Shown piece by piece: positions 5,828 to 12,387 of a DNA stretch of 12,387 bases. Numbering within the stretch: position 1 is the first letter of the stretch; each line of letters starts with the position of its first letter. Where the stretch lies: assembly GCA_030452365.1 (NCBI GenBank), contig JAKDMK010000034.1, forward strand, positions 1 to 12,387, read 5' to 3'. The notes beneath the pieces are model-generated. The model was not told where the DNA came from and made no database searches. It saw only the letters and a program-made list of their open reading frames with translations. This DNA comes from Nitrococcus sp. GTDB taxonomy: Bacteria; Pseudomonadota; Gammaproteobacteria; Nitrococcales; Nitrococcaceae. Position numbers and translations under genes: made by a program.

Positions 5828-6763
5828 CTATGTATTCGTCCCGCGATGCGTTTTCTTGAATTCGGCCCGGCGCAGCGCATCGCTATCCATTATGCGCAGG
5901 ATCTTATCGGCGTAATCGGGGTCCGTCGCATAGCCGGCGCGCTGCAAGCCCTGGAGGAAGGTTGAAGCATCGTCAGCGCCGTTCAGCGCCTCGGCATAAC
6001 GCGGCTGGCGCAGGAACTCGGCGTAATCGGCGAAGGCCTCCGCGACCGAGCCATAGACCCGAAACTCGGCGGATTCCCGCACCGCAATGCCGTCGCGGTA
6101 CTCCAGCGTCGCGACCCCGACCGTTTCTCCACTCCAGCTGCCATGGGCCTTGATATTGAATAGATTGAAGCTCGAGCGACCGTCGGGGCGCGCCAGGACA
6201 TGCTGTCCCCAGCCGGTCTCGAGCGCGGCCTGGGCGACCAAGGCCTCGGGTGGCACGCCTAGCGATGCCGCGGTGCGTTGAGCCATCGGCCAAATCGAGC
6301 GGACGAAGGACTCGGGCGATTCCCAGGACACTGCCTTGGCCGGCGTGGCAAGTGCTGTCGCTGCCGAGTCAGCAGGCGCGGACGCTGCAGGTGGCCGGCG
6401 CGGGTAGGCCGCCAGTGAATGCTCAGCCGGTGTCGGCGGAGCATTCTTGCTCAGGCCGCTGTAAGCGAGCAGCTGACGCTCCAGCGCCGCCGCCAGCCCT
6501 ATGCCCGGGCCCTGCGAGAGGTTGGTCGCCAGCTGCCGGTCGAGCAGTGCTCGGTACTGTTTGACCCCATGCCCGCCGAACAGCGAATCGCCTGGTGTAG
6601 TCGCCCGCATGCGCTCGATCAGCATCTCCACGAACAGTGCCTCGAACTCTTTGGCCACGGCGCCCAGGGATTCGGGGCTGGGGTTGCGCAGCTCGCGCCG
6701 CAGCCTCTGCAGACCGCGGCTATCGAGCGCATGGTTGTACAGCGTGATGTTTTGGATGGTCAT
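5828..6763 (-). CDS. flgJ: Flagellar rod scaffold and peptidoglycan hydrolase FlgJ
   Basis: A two-domain periplasmic protein that caps the growing rod and opens the peptidoglycan for it. Numbered from a TTG at 6778, the rod-binding domain spans about 35-105 (VAKEFEALFVEMLIERMRAT, GVKQYRALLD), then an Ala/Pro-rich linker about 112-152, then the glucosaminidase/muramidase domain about 155-305. The catalytic glutamate is Glu187 in AALETGWG, followed by NLFNIKA (205-211) and the domain end AGYATDPDYADKI. I chose the ATG at 6763 (311 residues), 15 bp after the flgI stop; the TTG at 6778, adjoining that stop, adds five residues and neither start has a strong ribosome site. The fused hydrolase domain is typical of beta- and gammaproteobacteria. 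Length is close to E. coli FlgJ (about 313). Confidence 0.95.
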   Translation of the reverse strand: MTIQNITLYNHALDSRGLQRLRRELRNPSPESLGAVAKEFEALFVEMLIERMRATTPGDSLFGGHGVKQYRALLDRQLATNLSQGPGIGLAAALERQLLAYSGLSKNAPPTPAEHSLAAYPRRPPAASAPADSAATALATPAKAVSWESPESFVRSIWPMAQRTAASLGVPPEALVAQAALETGWGQHVLARPDGRSSFNLFNIKAHGSWSGETVGVATLEYRDGIAVRESAEFRVYGSVAEAFADYAEFLRQPRYAEALNGADDASTFLQGLQRAGYATDPDYADKILRIMDSDALRRAEFKKTHRGTNT

Positions 6764-6778
6764 GCTACGCTGCGCCAA

Positions 6779-7888
6779 TCAGATGACGATAAGCTCCGCC
6801 CGCAGCGCTCCGGCCTGCTTCAGCGCTTGCAGAATTGCTACCAAGTCGCTGGGCGAAGCGCCGACCCCGTTCACGGCGTTGACGATTGCCGAGAGCTCGG
6901 TTCCCGGCGCGAACAGGAACATGGGCTTTTGTTCCTCGGTGATTTGCACATCGGATTGCGCATTGAGCACGGTCTGACCTTCGGAGAACGGCCGTGGCTG
7001 GCTCACCGCCGGGTTCTCACTGATGGTCACCGTGAGGCTGCCGTGGGTAATGGCTGCGGGCTGCACCCGCACATGGCTGCCGATAACGATGGTGCCCGTG
7101 CGCGCATTGACGATCACCCGAGCGGGGGCGTCGCCCGGCGTTACTTCCAGATTCTCCAGGAAAGCAACGAAGCTCACCCGCTGATTCGCCTCGTGCGGCG
7201 CGCTGACTTTGATAGAAACCGCATCCAGAGCCTTTGCAGTCCCTGCTCCAAGGGTGTCGTTGATGTGCTCGGCAACGCGTTTGGCGGTGGTGAAATCCGG
7301 CGTGTGCAAATTGAGCACGATGGATTGGCCCATCGCGAAAGGTGACGGGACGCTGCGCTCCACCGTGGCACCGTCGGGAATCCGCCCCGTGCTCGGTATG
7401 TTGACCACGATCTTGGAGCCGTCCTTGCCCGAGGCACCAAAACCGCTGACCAGCAGACTGCCTTGTGCCATGGCATAGACGTTGCCATCGGCGCCCTTGA
7501 GCGGCATCATCAGCAGGTTGCCGCCACGCAGGCTCTTGGCATTGCCCAGAGAGGAAACGGTCACATCGATCTTTTGACCTGGCTTGGAGAAGGCGGGCAG
7601 CTCCGCGGTGACCATGACGGCCGCCACGTTCTTGAGCTGCATACTCCGGGCCCTGTCCACCGATATCTGGATGCCCTGAGCCGCCAGCATGGCGCGGACA
7701 CTCTGCACCGTAAACGGCGTTTGACTTGTTCGATCACCCGTACCATCCAGGCCCACCACGAGGCCGTAGCCCACGAGCTGATTGGGCCGCACCCCGGCCA
7801 CCTCGGCGAGATCCTTGATGCGTTCAGCGTGGAGCGCGACCGTAACCGCAAGCAACCCTAGGGCTATTAGGCAATTAATTCGCTGCAT
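6779..7888 (-). CDS. flgI: Flagellar P-ring protein FlgI
   Basis: Builds the P-ring around the distal rod in the peptidoglycan layer. From the ATG at 7888 the product is 369 residues with a Sec signal peptide ([21 protein letters not shown], cleavage likely after Ala21). The mature start [31 protein letters not shown] is a near-invariant family block, and the C-terminus [20 protein letters not shown] continuing to the end is equally typical. Two ATGs lie in tandem (7891, 7888); GGGGGA at 7893-7898 is 1 bp from the first and 4 bp from the second, so I favour the second. The frame is open further upstream to 7945 but that would overlap flgH and spoil the signal peptide. The stop directly precedes the flgJ start region. 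Confidence 0.96.
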   Translation of the reverse strand: MQRINCLIALGLLAVTVALHAERIKDLAEVAGVRPNQLVGYGLVVGLDGTGDRTSQTPFTVQSVRAMLAAQGIQISVDRARSMQLKNVAAVMVTAELPAFSKPGQKIDVTVSSLGNAKSLRGGNLLMMPLKGADGNVYAMAQGSLLVSGFGASGKDGSKIVVNIPSTGRIPDGATVERSVPSPFAMGQSIVLNLHTPDFTTAKRVAEHINDTLGAGTAKALDAVSIKVSAPHEANQRVSFVAFLENLEVTPGDAPARVIVNARTGTIVIGSHVRVQPAAITHGSLTVTISENPAVSQPRPFSEGQTVLNAQSDVQITEEQKPMFLFAPGTELSAIVNAVNGVGASPSDLVAILQALKQAGALRAELIVI

Positions 7889-7892
7889 CATT

Positions 7893-7898
7893 TCCCCC
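7893..7898 (-). promoter_or_regulatory. Ribosome binding site of flgI that decides the start
   Basis: GGGGGA on the minus strand lies just before two tandem ATGs. It argues for the 369-residue form and against the longer frame that begins inside flgH. Confidence 0.55.
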
Positions 7899-7925
7899 GG
7901 CCACTGGGTAGATTTGGAAGCGATC

Positions 7926-8591
7926 CTAGAACGGCCATATAACACTTAGGAACAGCCGCGCCAGCCAGCCTACGCTGCTGCTATCCGCCAACGCGCCGTC
8001 GCCGGTATAACTGATGCGAGCGTTCGCAACGCGCGTCGAGGACACGATGTTACCCGGTGCGATATCGTAGGGCCGGATCTCCCCTGTGATACTGATGTAC
8101 TCGTCACCGCGGTTGAGCGTGAGTTTCTTCTGGCCCTGGATGACCAGATTCCCGTTTGGCTTGACTCGAATGACCGTTGCGGTGATGACCCCGGAGAGCA
8201 CATTGCTCTGGCTTGCGCTGCCGCCGCCCTGGAAATCCTGATCGCTCTCGACGTCGAAGCTGATCGGAGTGCCGTTAAAGGTAAGCGGCTTGCCGAGTAG
8301 TGTCGGGGTGGGCAGGGCATAAGAGTATTGCCGCCCGAGCTCTGCGTTGGCATCCTTGCTCGCATTCGTTTTCTCATCCAGCATGACGGTGACGATATCC
8401 CCCACGCGCCGGGCGGTACGGTCCTCGTAGAGGCGGACGTCGTAGCCGGCTTGATAGATGGCCCCGTTAACCGTCCTCGGCGGCTGCTCGAGCTGCGGCT
8501 CAGGCAGCGCCTGCGGCGGCTGCGGGGGTGTGCTGGCACAACCGCCGAGCAGCAACCCCGCCAGGCCGACGCTGACGATTCGCATTTTCAT
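7926..8591 (-). CDS. flgH: Flagellar L-ring lipoprotein FlgH
   Basis: Forms the outer-membrane L-ring bushing around the rod. The product has 221 residues. A lipoprotein signal peptide ends in LLGGC, with Cys18 as the lipidated residue after cleavage. A Pro/Gln-rich stretch (about 20-40) leads to the ring domain, with [40 protein letters not shown], then [20 protein letters not shown] and the end [14 protein letters not shown], all typical of FlgH. The ATG at 8591 has GGGAG with 7-bp spacing, so it is preferred over Met3. It is 30 bp after flgG and 37 bp before flgI. Slightly shorter than the E. coli protein (about 232). Confidence 0.96.
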   Translation of the reverse strand: MKMRIVSVGLAGLLLGGCASTPPQPPQALPEPQLEQPPRTVNGAIYQAGYDVRLYEDRTARRVGDIVTVMLDEKTNASKDANAELGRQYSYALPTPTLLGKPLTFNGTPISFDVESDQDFQGGGSASQSNVLSGVITATVIRVKPNGNLVIQGQKKLTLNRGDEYISITGEIRPYDIAPGNIVSSTRVANARISYTGDGALADSSSVGWLARLFLSVIWPF

Positions 8592-8621
8592 GGTCGGTCT
8601 CCCGCCGCTGCGTCCAGAGCG

Positions 8622-9407
8622 TCAGAGATTGTTGGTAATAAACTGCAACATTTGATCCGCGGTCTGGATCGCGCGCGTGTTGGTCTCAAAGCCACGCTGA
8701 GTCTCAATCATGTTTACGAGCTCCTCGGCGATGTTGACATTGGAGCTCTCGAGCGCCCCCGCCTGCACCGAGCCGAGCCCGTTGAGACCCGGCGTTCCGG
8801 TCTGCGGTGCGCCGCTCGCGCCTGTTTCGACGAACAGATTGCGACCGATGGGCTTGAGCCCGGCGGGATTGATGAAGTCGGTCAGCTGTAGGTTGCCCAC
8901 CTGTGTTGGCGTCGCCGAGCCTGGAATTTGCACGCTCACCGTGCCGTCTGTACCGATCGTTATGCTCTGGGCATTGGCCGGAATGGCGATCGCCGGTTGC
9001 AGCAGCAAGCCATCGGAGGTCACGATCTGTCCTTGGTTGTCGATCTGAAACGAGCCATCGCGGGTGTAGGCCACCGTGCCATTCGGCTGCAGGATCTGGA
9101 AAAAGCCCTGGCCGTTGATCGCCAGATCGAGGGCATTGCCGGTTTGTACGATATTGCCCTGGGTGAACGCCTTTTGCGTAGCCGTCACCCGGACCCCCGT
9201 GCCCAACATCAGGCCGCTGGGCAGCCGGGTGCTCTGCGAGGACTGGCCGCCGGCCTGGCGTACGGTTTGGTAGACCAGATCCTCGAACATGGCGCGAGCC
9301 TTTTTGAAGCCCGTGGTGTTCACGTTGGCCAGATTGTTGGCCACCGTTGCCATACGTGTCTGCTGGGCATCGAGCCCCGTCTTTGCAACCCAAAGTGCTG
9401 GATTCAT
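8622..9407 (-). CDS. flgG: Flagellar distal rod protein FlgG
   Basis: Forms the distal rod (drive shaft) that passes through the P- and L-rings. At 261 residues it matches the usual length (about 260). The axial-protein motif [16 protein letters not shown] is at 23-38, the central block includes [15 protein letters not shown] and [20 protein letters not shown], and the C-terminal block [20 protein letters not shown] starts at 217 and ends in MLQFITNNL. The [15 protein letters not shown] region and high conservation distinguish it from FlgF and FlgE. The ATG at 9407 has GGAGG with 8-bp spacing. The 61-bp gap to flgF is the largest in the operon. Confidence 0.97.
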   Translation of the reverse strand: MNPALWVAKTGLDAQQTRMATVANNLANVNTTGFKKARAMFEDLVYQTVRQAGGQSSQSTRLPSGLMLGTGVRVTATQKAFTQGNIVQTGNALDLAINGQGFFQILQPNGTVAYTRDGSFQIDNQGQIVTSDGLLLQPAIAIPANAQSITIGTDGTVSVQIPGSATPTQVGNLQLTDFINPAGLKPIGRNLFVETGASGAPQTGTPGLNGLGSVQAGALESSNVNIAEELVNMIETQRGFETNTRAIQTADQMLQFITNNL

Positions 9408-9468
9408 GAACTCATCCTCCGTGAATGTGCGTTCGGCAGGAATAGCAAAGGCGTTTGTGCGTCAACGC

Positions 9469-10209
9469 TCACGACGTGCGCAGCAGCCTCTGTCCAGCCT
9501 TGTCATTGGATTTGGCGATTTCCATGAGCTTTACGTAAGTTTCAAAATGGCGCGCGTTGTCGATCATATTCACCAGCGCCTCGACCGTGTTGACATTACT
9601 GGCCTCCAACGCCCCAGAGACAACACTCACCCCGGCATCAGGCACCGCGGTCGTCCCGCCCTCGAGGCGGAACAAGCCATCGTCACCTTTGTGCAACGCC
9701 TCGGGCGGTGGATTCACCAGCCGCAGACGGTCCACGACCACCGGGGCGTTGTCCGGCTGCCCGACGGGAATGACGGTAATGGTGCCGTCTTGGCCTATGG
9801 TCACTTTCTTGGCCGGTGGGATCGCCACCGGTCCGGCGTTGCCCAACACCAAATGCCCGGTGCCGGTTTGCAGCAGCCCGCCGTTGGCAATCCGCAGGTC
9901 GCCGCGCCGCGTGTAGGCCTCCGTGCCGTCCTGAGCTTGCACCGCGAGCCAGCCCGTCCCATTGATTGCCACGTCCAACGCCCGCCCGGTGGTTATGAGA
10001 GGACCCTGCGCAAGCGAGCTTCCCAACGAGGTCTCCACGGAGAACACCCGGCTCGGGTAGCCCGGCCCCGTGACGGGACGACTCAAGAGCCCGTGCAGAT
10101 CGGCTCGAAACCCCGGCGTATTGACATTCGCCAAGTTGTGATTGTTGATCTGCTGGGCCTTCAGCGCGTGCTTGGCGCCGGTCATGGCGATGTATAGATA
10201 GCGATCCAT
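9469..10209 (-). CDS. flgF: Flagellar proximal rod protein FlgF
   Basis: A 246-residue rod subunit located between FlgC/FlgB and FlgG. The start MDRYLYIAMTGAKHALKAQQ with NLANVNTPGF (25-34) is characteristic of FlgF, as is the C-terminal GALEASNVNTVEALVNMIDN block (from 199). Central ALDVAINGTGWLAVQAQDGT and YTRRGDLRI match the shared rod/hook fold. The frame is open to a GTG at 10239, but the ATG at 10209 has GGGAGG at 10216-10221 with 6-bp spacing and removes the non-homologous MIAPCFGRCI, so it is the start. 52 bp separate it from flgE. Length agrees with the family (about 250). Confidence 0.96.
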   Translation of the reverse strand: MDRYLYIAMTGAKHALKAQQINNHNLANVNTPGFRADLHGLLSRPVTGPGYPSRVFSVETSLGSSLAQGPLITTGRALDVAINGTGWLAVQAQDGTEAYTRRGDLRIANGGLLQTGTGHLVLGNAGPVAIPPAKKVTIGQDGTITVIPVGQPDNAPVVVDRLRLVNPPPEALHKGDDGLFRLEGGTTAVPDAGVSVVSGALEASNVNTVEALVNMIDNARHFETYVKLMEIAKSNDKAGQRLLRTS

Positions 10210-10215
10210 AATGCA

Positions 10216-10221
10216 CCTCCC
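10216..10221 (-). promoter_or_regulatory. Ribosome binding site of flgF that decides the start
   Basis: GGGAGG on the minus strand, 6 bp before the ATG at 10209. It excludes the ten-residue longer GTG start at 10239. Confidence 0.7.
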
Positions 10222-10261
10222 GAAACAGGGCGCGATCACCGCTCGGCGACCGCACCGGGTG

Positions 10262-11464
10262 TTAACGGATGTTTAGGATCTCCTGGGTGATTTGATCCTG
10301 GGTGCTGATCATCTGCGAGTTCGCCTGAAAATTGCGCTGGGCGGTAATCATCTGCACCAGTTGCTCCGTCAGATTGACATTGGAGCTCTCCAGTGCCCCT
10401 CCCTGTATCGAGCCCAGCCCGGATGAGCCCGGGGCCGAGGTGACGGGCGCACCGGATTCGAAGGTCTCGACCCAGTTGGTATCGCCGCTTGGTTGCAGCT
10501 TCTGCGGACTAGGGAATCGGCTGAGGGCGACCTGGCCCAGCGCCTGGGACTGGCCGTTGGTGAACTGAGCAAGGATACGGCCGTCGCTTTCGACCCCGAG
10601 GCCTGCAAATTGACCCGCGGCATAACCGTCCTGTGACAACTCCTTGACGTCGAACACGGAGCCGTACTGGGTAAGTGACGAAAAATCTACGCTGATGTTG
10701 GAGGTGCCGGCGCCACCATAGTTGAACGCGTAAGTCGTGGTACCGGCGACAGAGGCGAACTTGCCGTTGCTATTGAAGGTTACCGTCGCCGGACCCTGCG
10801 CGCCGGTGCCATCGTCGCCGTCGACATGGATATCCCAGACATTGTCGCTGCGCTTCTGGAAGTAGAGCGTGGCGAGGTGATCCTTGCCTTGGGCGTCGTA
10901 GACCGTCGTCGACGTGGTGAAGTGAAAGGTCGAGGGATCGGTTGGATCGAAAGCGCCCGTTATGGCCGCGGCGCCGGAGTCGAGGTTCGCGCTCAGGCTG
11001 ATATTGGCGCTCGCCTTGGGGGCGACATTACCGATGTTGACCTGGAGCTCACCCCGCGCACCGCCGATAGTGCCGTTCGATCCGGCCAGATAGCCGATCA
11101 GACGGTCGCCGTTTGCATCGACAATGTAGCCATCGCGATCGAGCTGAAATGCCCCGTTGCGCGTATAGGAGATCGCGCCGTCGTCGCCCAAGGCGAAAAA
11201 CCCGGTACCGTTTACGGCGAGATCCAGGGTATTACCGGTGAAATCGAACTGTCCCTGGGTGAACTGTTGCGTCACCGAGGCTAACCGAACACCCTGGCCG
11301 ACTGTGGTTCGTGCCGTTCCCAAGTTGCTTGAAGCATAAATATCGGCGAACTCCGCGCGCGAGTATTTGAATCCTATGGTCGCGCTGTTCGCCACGTTGT
11401 TACCGGTCACATCCAAATCGGCGGAGGCCGCGTTTAGACCAGTCAAAGCCGTTTCAAAAGACAT
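10262..11464 (-). CDS. flgE: Flagellar hook protein FlgE
   Basis: The subunit of the flexible hook, exported by the flagellar type III system and assembled under the FlgD cap. It has 400 residues, close to E. coli FlgE (about 402). The N-terminus MSFETALTGLNAASADLDVT with NNVANSATIGFKYSRAEFAD (22-41) is diagnostic. The middle (about 130-300) holds the surface domains, including STTVYDAQGKDHLATLYFQK, typical of the hook D2 region. The C-terminus has [20 protein letters not shown] and ends QITQEILNIR. The ATG at 11464 has GGAGG with 8-bp spacing and is 17 bp from the flgD stop. The hook-specific surface domains separate it from FlgF and FlgG. Confidence 0.97.
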   Translation of the reverse strand: MSFETALTGLNAASADLDVTGNNVANSATIGFKYSRAEFADIYASSNLGTARTTVGQGVRLASVTQQFTQGQFDFTGNTLDLAVNGTGFFALGDDGAISYTRNGAFQLDRDGYIVDANGDRLIGYLAGSNGTIGGARGELQVNIGNVAPKASANISLSANLDSGAAAITGAFDPTDPSTFHFTTSTTVYDAQGKDHLATLYFQKRSDNVWDIHVDGDDGTGAQGPATVTFNSNGKFASVAGTTTYAFNYGGAGTSNISVDFSSLTQYGSVFDVKELSQDGYAAGQFAGLGVESDGRILAQFTNGQSQALGQVALSRFPSPQKLQPSGDTNWVETFESGAPVTSAPGSSGLGSIQGGALESSNVNLTEQLVQMITAQRNFQANSQMISTQDQITQEILNIR

Positions 11465-11481
11465 GGTTTACCCCTCCGTTG

Positions 11482-12147
11482 TTATTTCACCTGGGTGACT
11501 GCATCGAGGCCGACTGCGCCCACGCCTTCGAGGTTGAGCTCGAGACTCTGATCCTTCCCAAGCACTACGCTTTCGACAGTGGCTGCCACACGGGTTTGCA
11601 TCGAAACTGCCTGTCCGTCTATCTCCGTTTGGGCCTGCAACCGGTAGAGCCCAGGCGGCATCGGTTGGCCCTCGGCGTTTTCCCCGTCCCAATGGAATGC
11701 GGTATCGCCGGCGGGCTGTTGGCCCAACTCGATCTTGCGCACGAGCTGACCGGCGTCATCCAACACGGCAACCGTCAGATTTCCGGCGGCGGCGGGAAGA
11801 TGCACCATGGCGCTCATTTCACCGTCGCTCGGCAGATAGCCCCGATCGGACTGGACAACGACCTGGCGCCCGACCAGCGATGCCGCCTGCAGGGCCAGAT
11901 TGGCTTGCATGTTTGTTTGAAATTCCTGAAAGGCGCTTTGCAGTTGGTCGATTCCGGATGCGGCCGTGAACTGCGCGATTTGTGTCAGAAACTCGCCGTT
12001 GGACATCGGATTCAAGGGATCCTGATTCTGCAGCTGCGCCACCATCATCTTGAGGAAATCATCCTGGCTCACTTGACTGGAAGCGGGCTTGGACGCGCTT
12101 GCAGCACCGCCGATTCCGTTGCCGGTCAACGCCGATAAGTCGATCAT
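11482..12147 (-). CDS. flgD: Flagellar hook assembly (cap) protein FlgD
   Basis: A scaffold cap at the tip of the growing hook, later replaced by FlgK. The product has 221 residues. The conserved N-terminal block QDDFLKMMVAQLQNQDPLNP (28-47) with NGEFLTQIAQFTAASGIDQL (50-69) is diagnostic. The C-terminal half is the FlgD Ig-like/tudor-like domain, with FHWDGENAEGQPMPPGLYRL (151-170) as the typical W-D-G...G-Y turn. The ATG at 12147 has GGAGG with about 9-bp spacing and lies 19 bp after the flgC stop. Length is near the usual 220-230. Confidence 0.96.
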   Translation of the reverse strand: MIDLSALTGNGIGGAASASKPASSQVSQDDFLKMMVAQLQNQDPLNPMSNGEFLTQIAQFTAASGIDQLQSAFQEFQTNMQANLALQAASLVGRQVVVQSDRGYLPSDGEMSAMVHLPAAAGNLTVAVLDDAGQLVRKIELGQQPAGDTAFHWDGENAEGQPMPPGLYRLQAQTEIDGQAVSMQTRVAATVESVVLGKDQSLELNLEGVGAVGLDAVTQVK

Positions 12148-12166
12148 ATGACTACGCCTCCCGGCC

Positions 12167-12387
12167 TCAGCTTCCGAGCTTCAGGGTCTGCAACAGCAGA
12201 TCGCGCGAGGTGCTCATCACCTCGACATTGTTTTGATAGGAACGGGAGGCCGAGATCATGTTCACCATCGCCTCCACGGTGTTGACGTTGGAGCGGTAGA
12301 CATAGCCATTGGCATCGGCCAAGGGGTTGTTCGGCTGATATAGCGGCACGGCTGCAGCGGTGCTAGTAACAATACCGCGTAGCTCTA
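12167..12387 (-). CDS. flgC: Flagellar proximal rod protein FlgC, C-terminal part (5' end outside the window)
   Basis: The frame stays open to the window edge at 12387 and yields about 73 residues, beginning ELRGIVTST. It is the C-terminal half of FlgC, a proximal rod subunit: PNNPLADANGYVYRSNVNTV, EAMVNMISASRSYQNNVEVM, and the end LLLQTLKLGS match the family's DA-GYV-x-PNVN-V-EMV-MISASRAYQANVEV block. The internal GTG at 12349 is not the start, since homology continues upstream of it. FlgC is normally about 135 residues, so roughly 60 lie beyond the edge, presumably preceded by flgB and the operon promoter. Confidence 0.95.
   Translation of the reverse strand, partial: ELRGIVTSTAAAVPLYQPNNPLADANGYVYRSNVNTVEAMVNMISASRSYQNNVEVMSTSRDLLLQTLKLGS

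Noticed and set aside
6419..7345. 308-codon plus-strand open frame opposite flgI/flgJ
   Set aside because: It lies antisense to two strongly conserved genes, spans their junction, and its residues (Arg/His/Gly/Gln-rich) are those expected from the reverse frame of GC-rich coding DNA.
9289..10197. 302-codon plus-strand open frame opposite flgF/flgG
   Set aside because: Shadow of the conserved minus-strand genes; no ribosome site and no recognisable domain.
11479..12138. 219-codon plus-strand open frame opposite flgD
   Set aside because: Mirrors flgD almost exactly in extent; a composition artefact.
12131..12138. GCCGATAA on the plus strand inside flgD
   Set aside because: No -35 element upstream, within coding sequence and opposite to the operon direction.

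Overview
The window is dominated by one flagellar rod/hook operon on the minus strand, running from the 3' part of flgC at the right edge (12387) to flgL (ending 2570), in the order flgC-D-E-F-G-H-I-J-K-L. The full set of P-ring (FlgI), L-ring lipoprotein (FlgH) and bifunctional FlgJ (rod scaffold plus peptidoglycan hydrolase) means a Gram-negative bacterium with an externally flagellated envelope. The flgB-to-flgL order and the two-domain FlgJ fit Gammaproteobacteria (or Betaproteobacteria) best. The DNA is GC-rich. I cannot name a genus from the sequence alone.

Left flank (1-1200, plus strand): the 3' end of a Nudix hydrolase gene that appears frame-disrupted (2-259), then an intact six-helix rhomboid-family intramembrane serine protease (490-1200). 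Convergent with it is a small unrecognised minus-strand ORF (1222-1431). Positions 1432-2087 hold no convincing large gene, are locally AT-richer, and carry several short perfect inverted repeats and one weak small ORF. A hypothetical plus-strand gene (2088-2477) follows; its natural C-terminus seems to lie in the -1 frame and end at 2521, so it too may be frameshifted. It meets flgL tail to tail.

Flagellar operon (12387 to 2570, minus strand): gene gaps are 1 to 61 bp and most genes have a clear GGAGG-type ribosome site. Any main promoter should lie upstream of flgB, outside the window. The genes cover proximal rod (FlgC), hook cap (FlgD), hook (FlgE), proximal/distal rod (FlgF, FlgG), L- and P-rings (FlgH, FlgI), rod cap/muramidase (FlgJ) and the two hook-filament junction proteins (FlgK, FlgL). 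FlgK and FlgL are late export substrates; flgL starts one base after the flgK stop.

No new multi-gene system is convincingly visible. The parts not explained by known families are the 1.37-kb segment between the rhomboid gene and flgL, with its small orphan ORFs, inverted repeats and an apparent frameshift, and the broken Nudix end.
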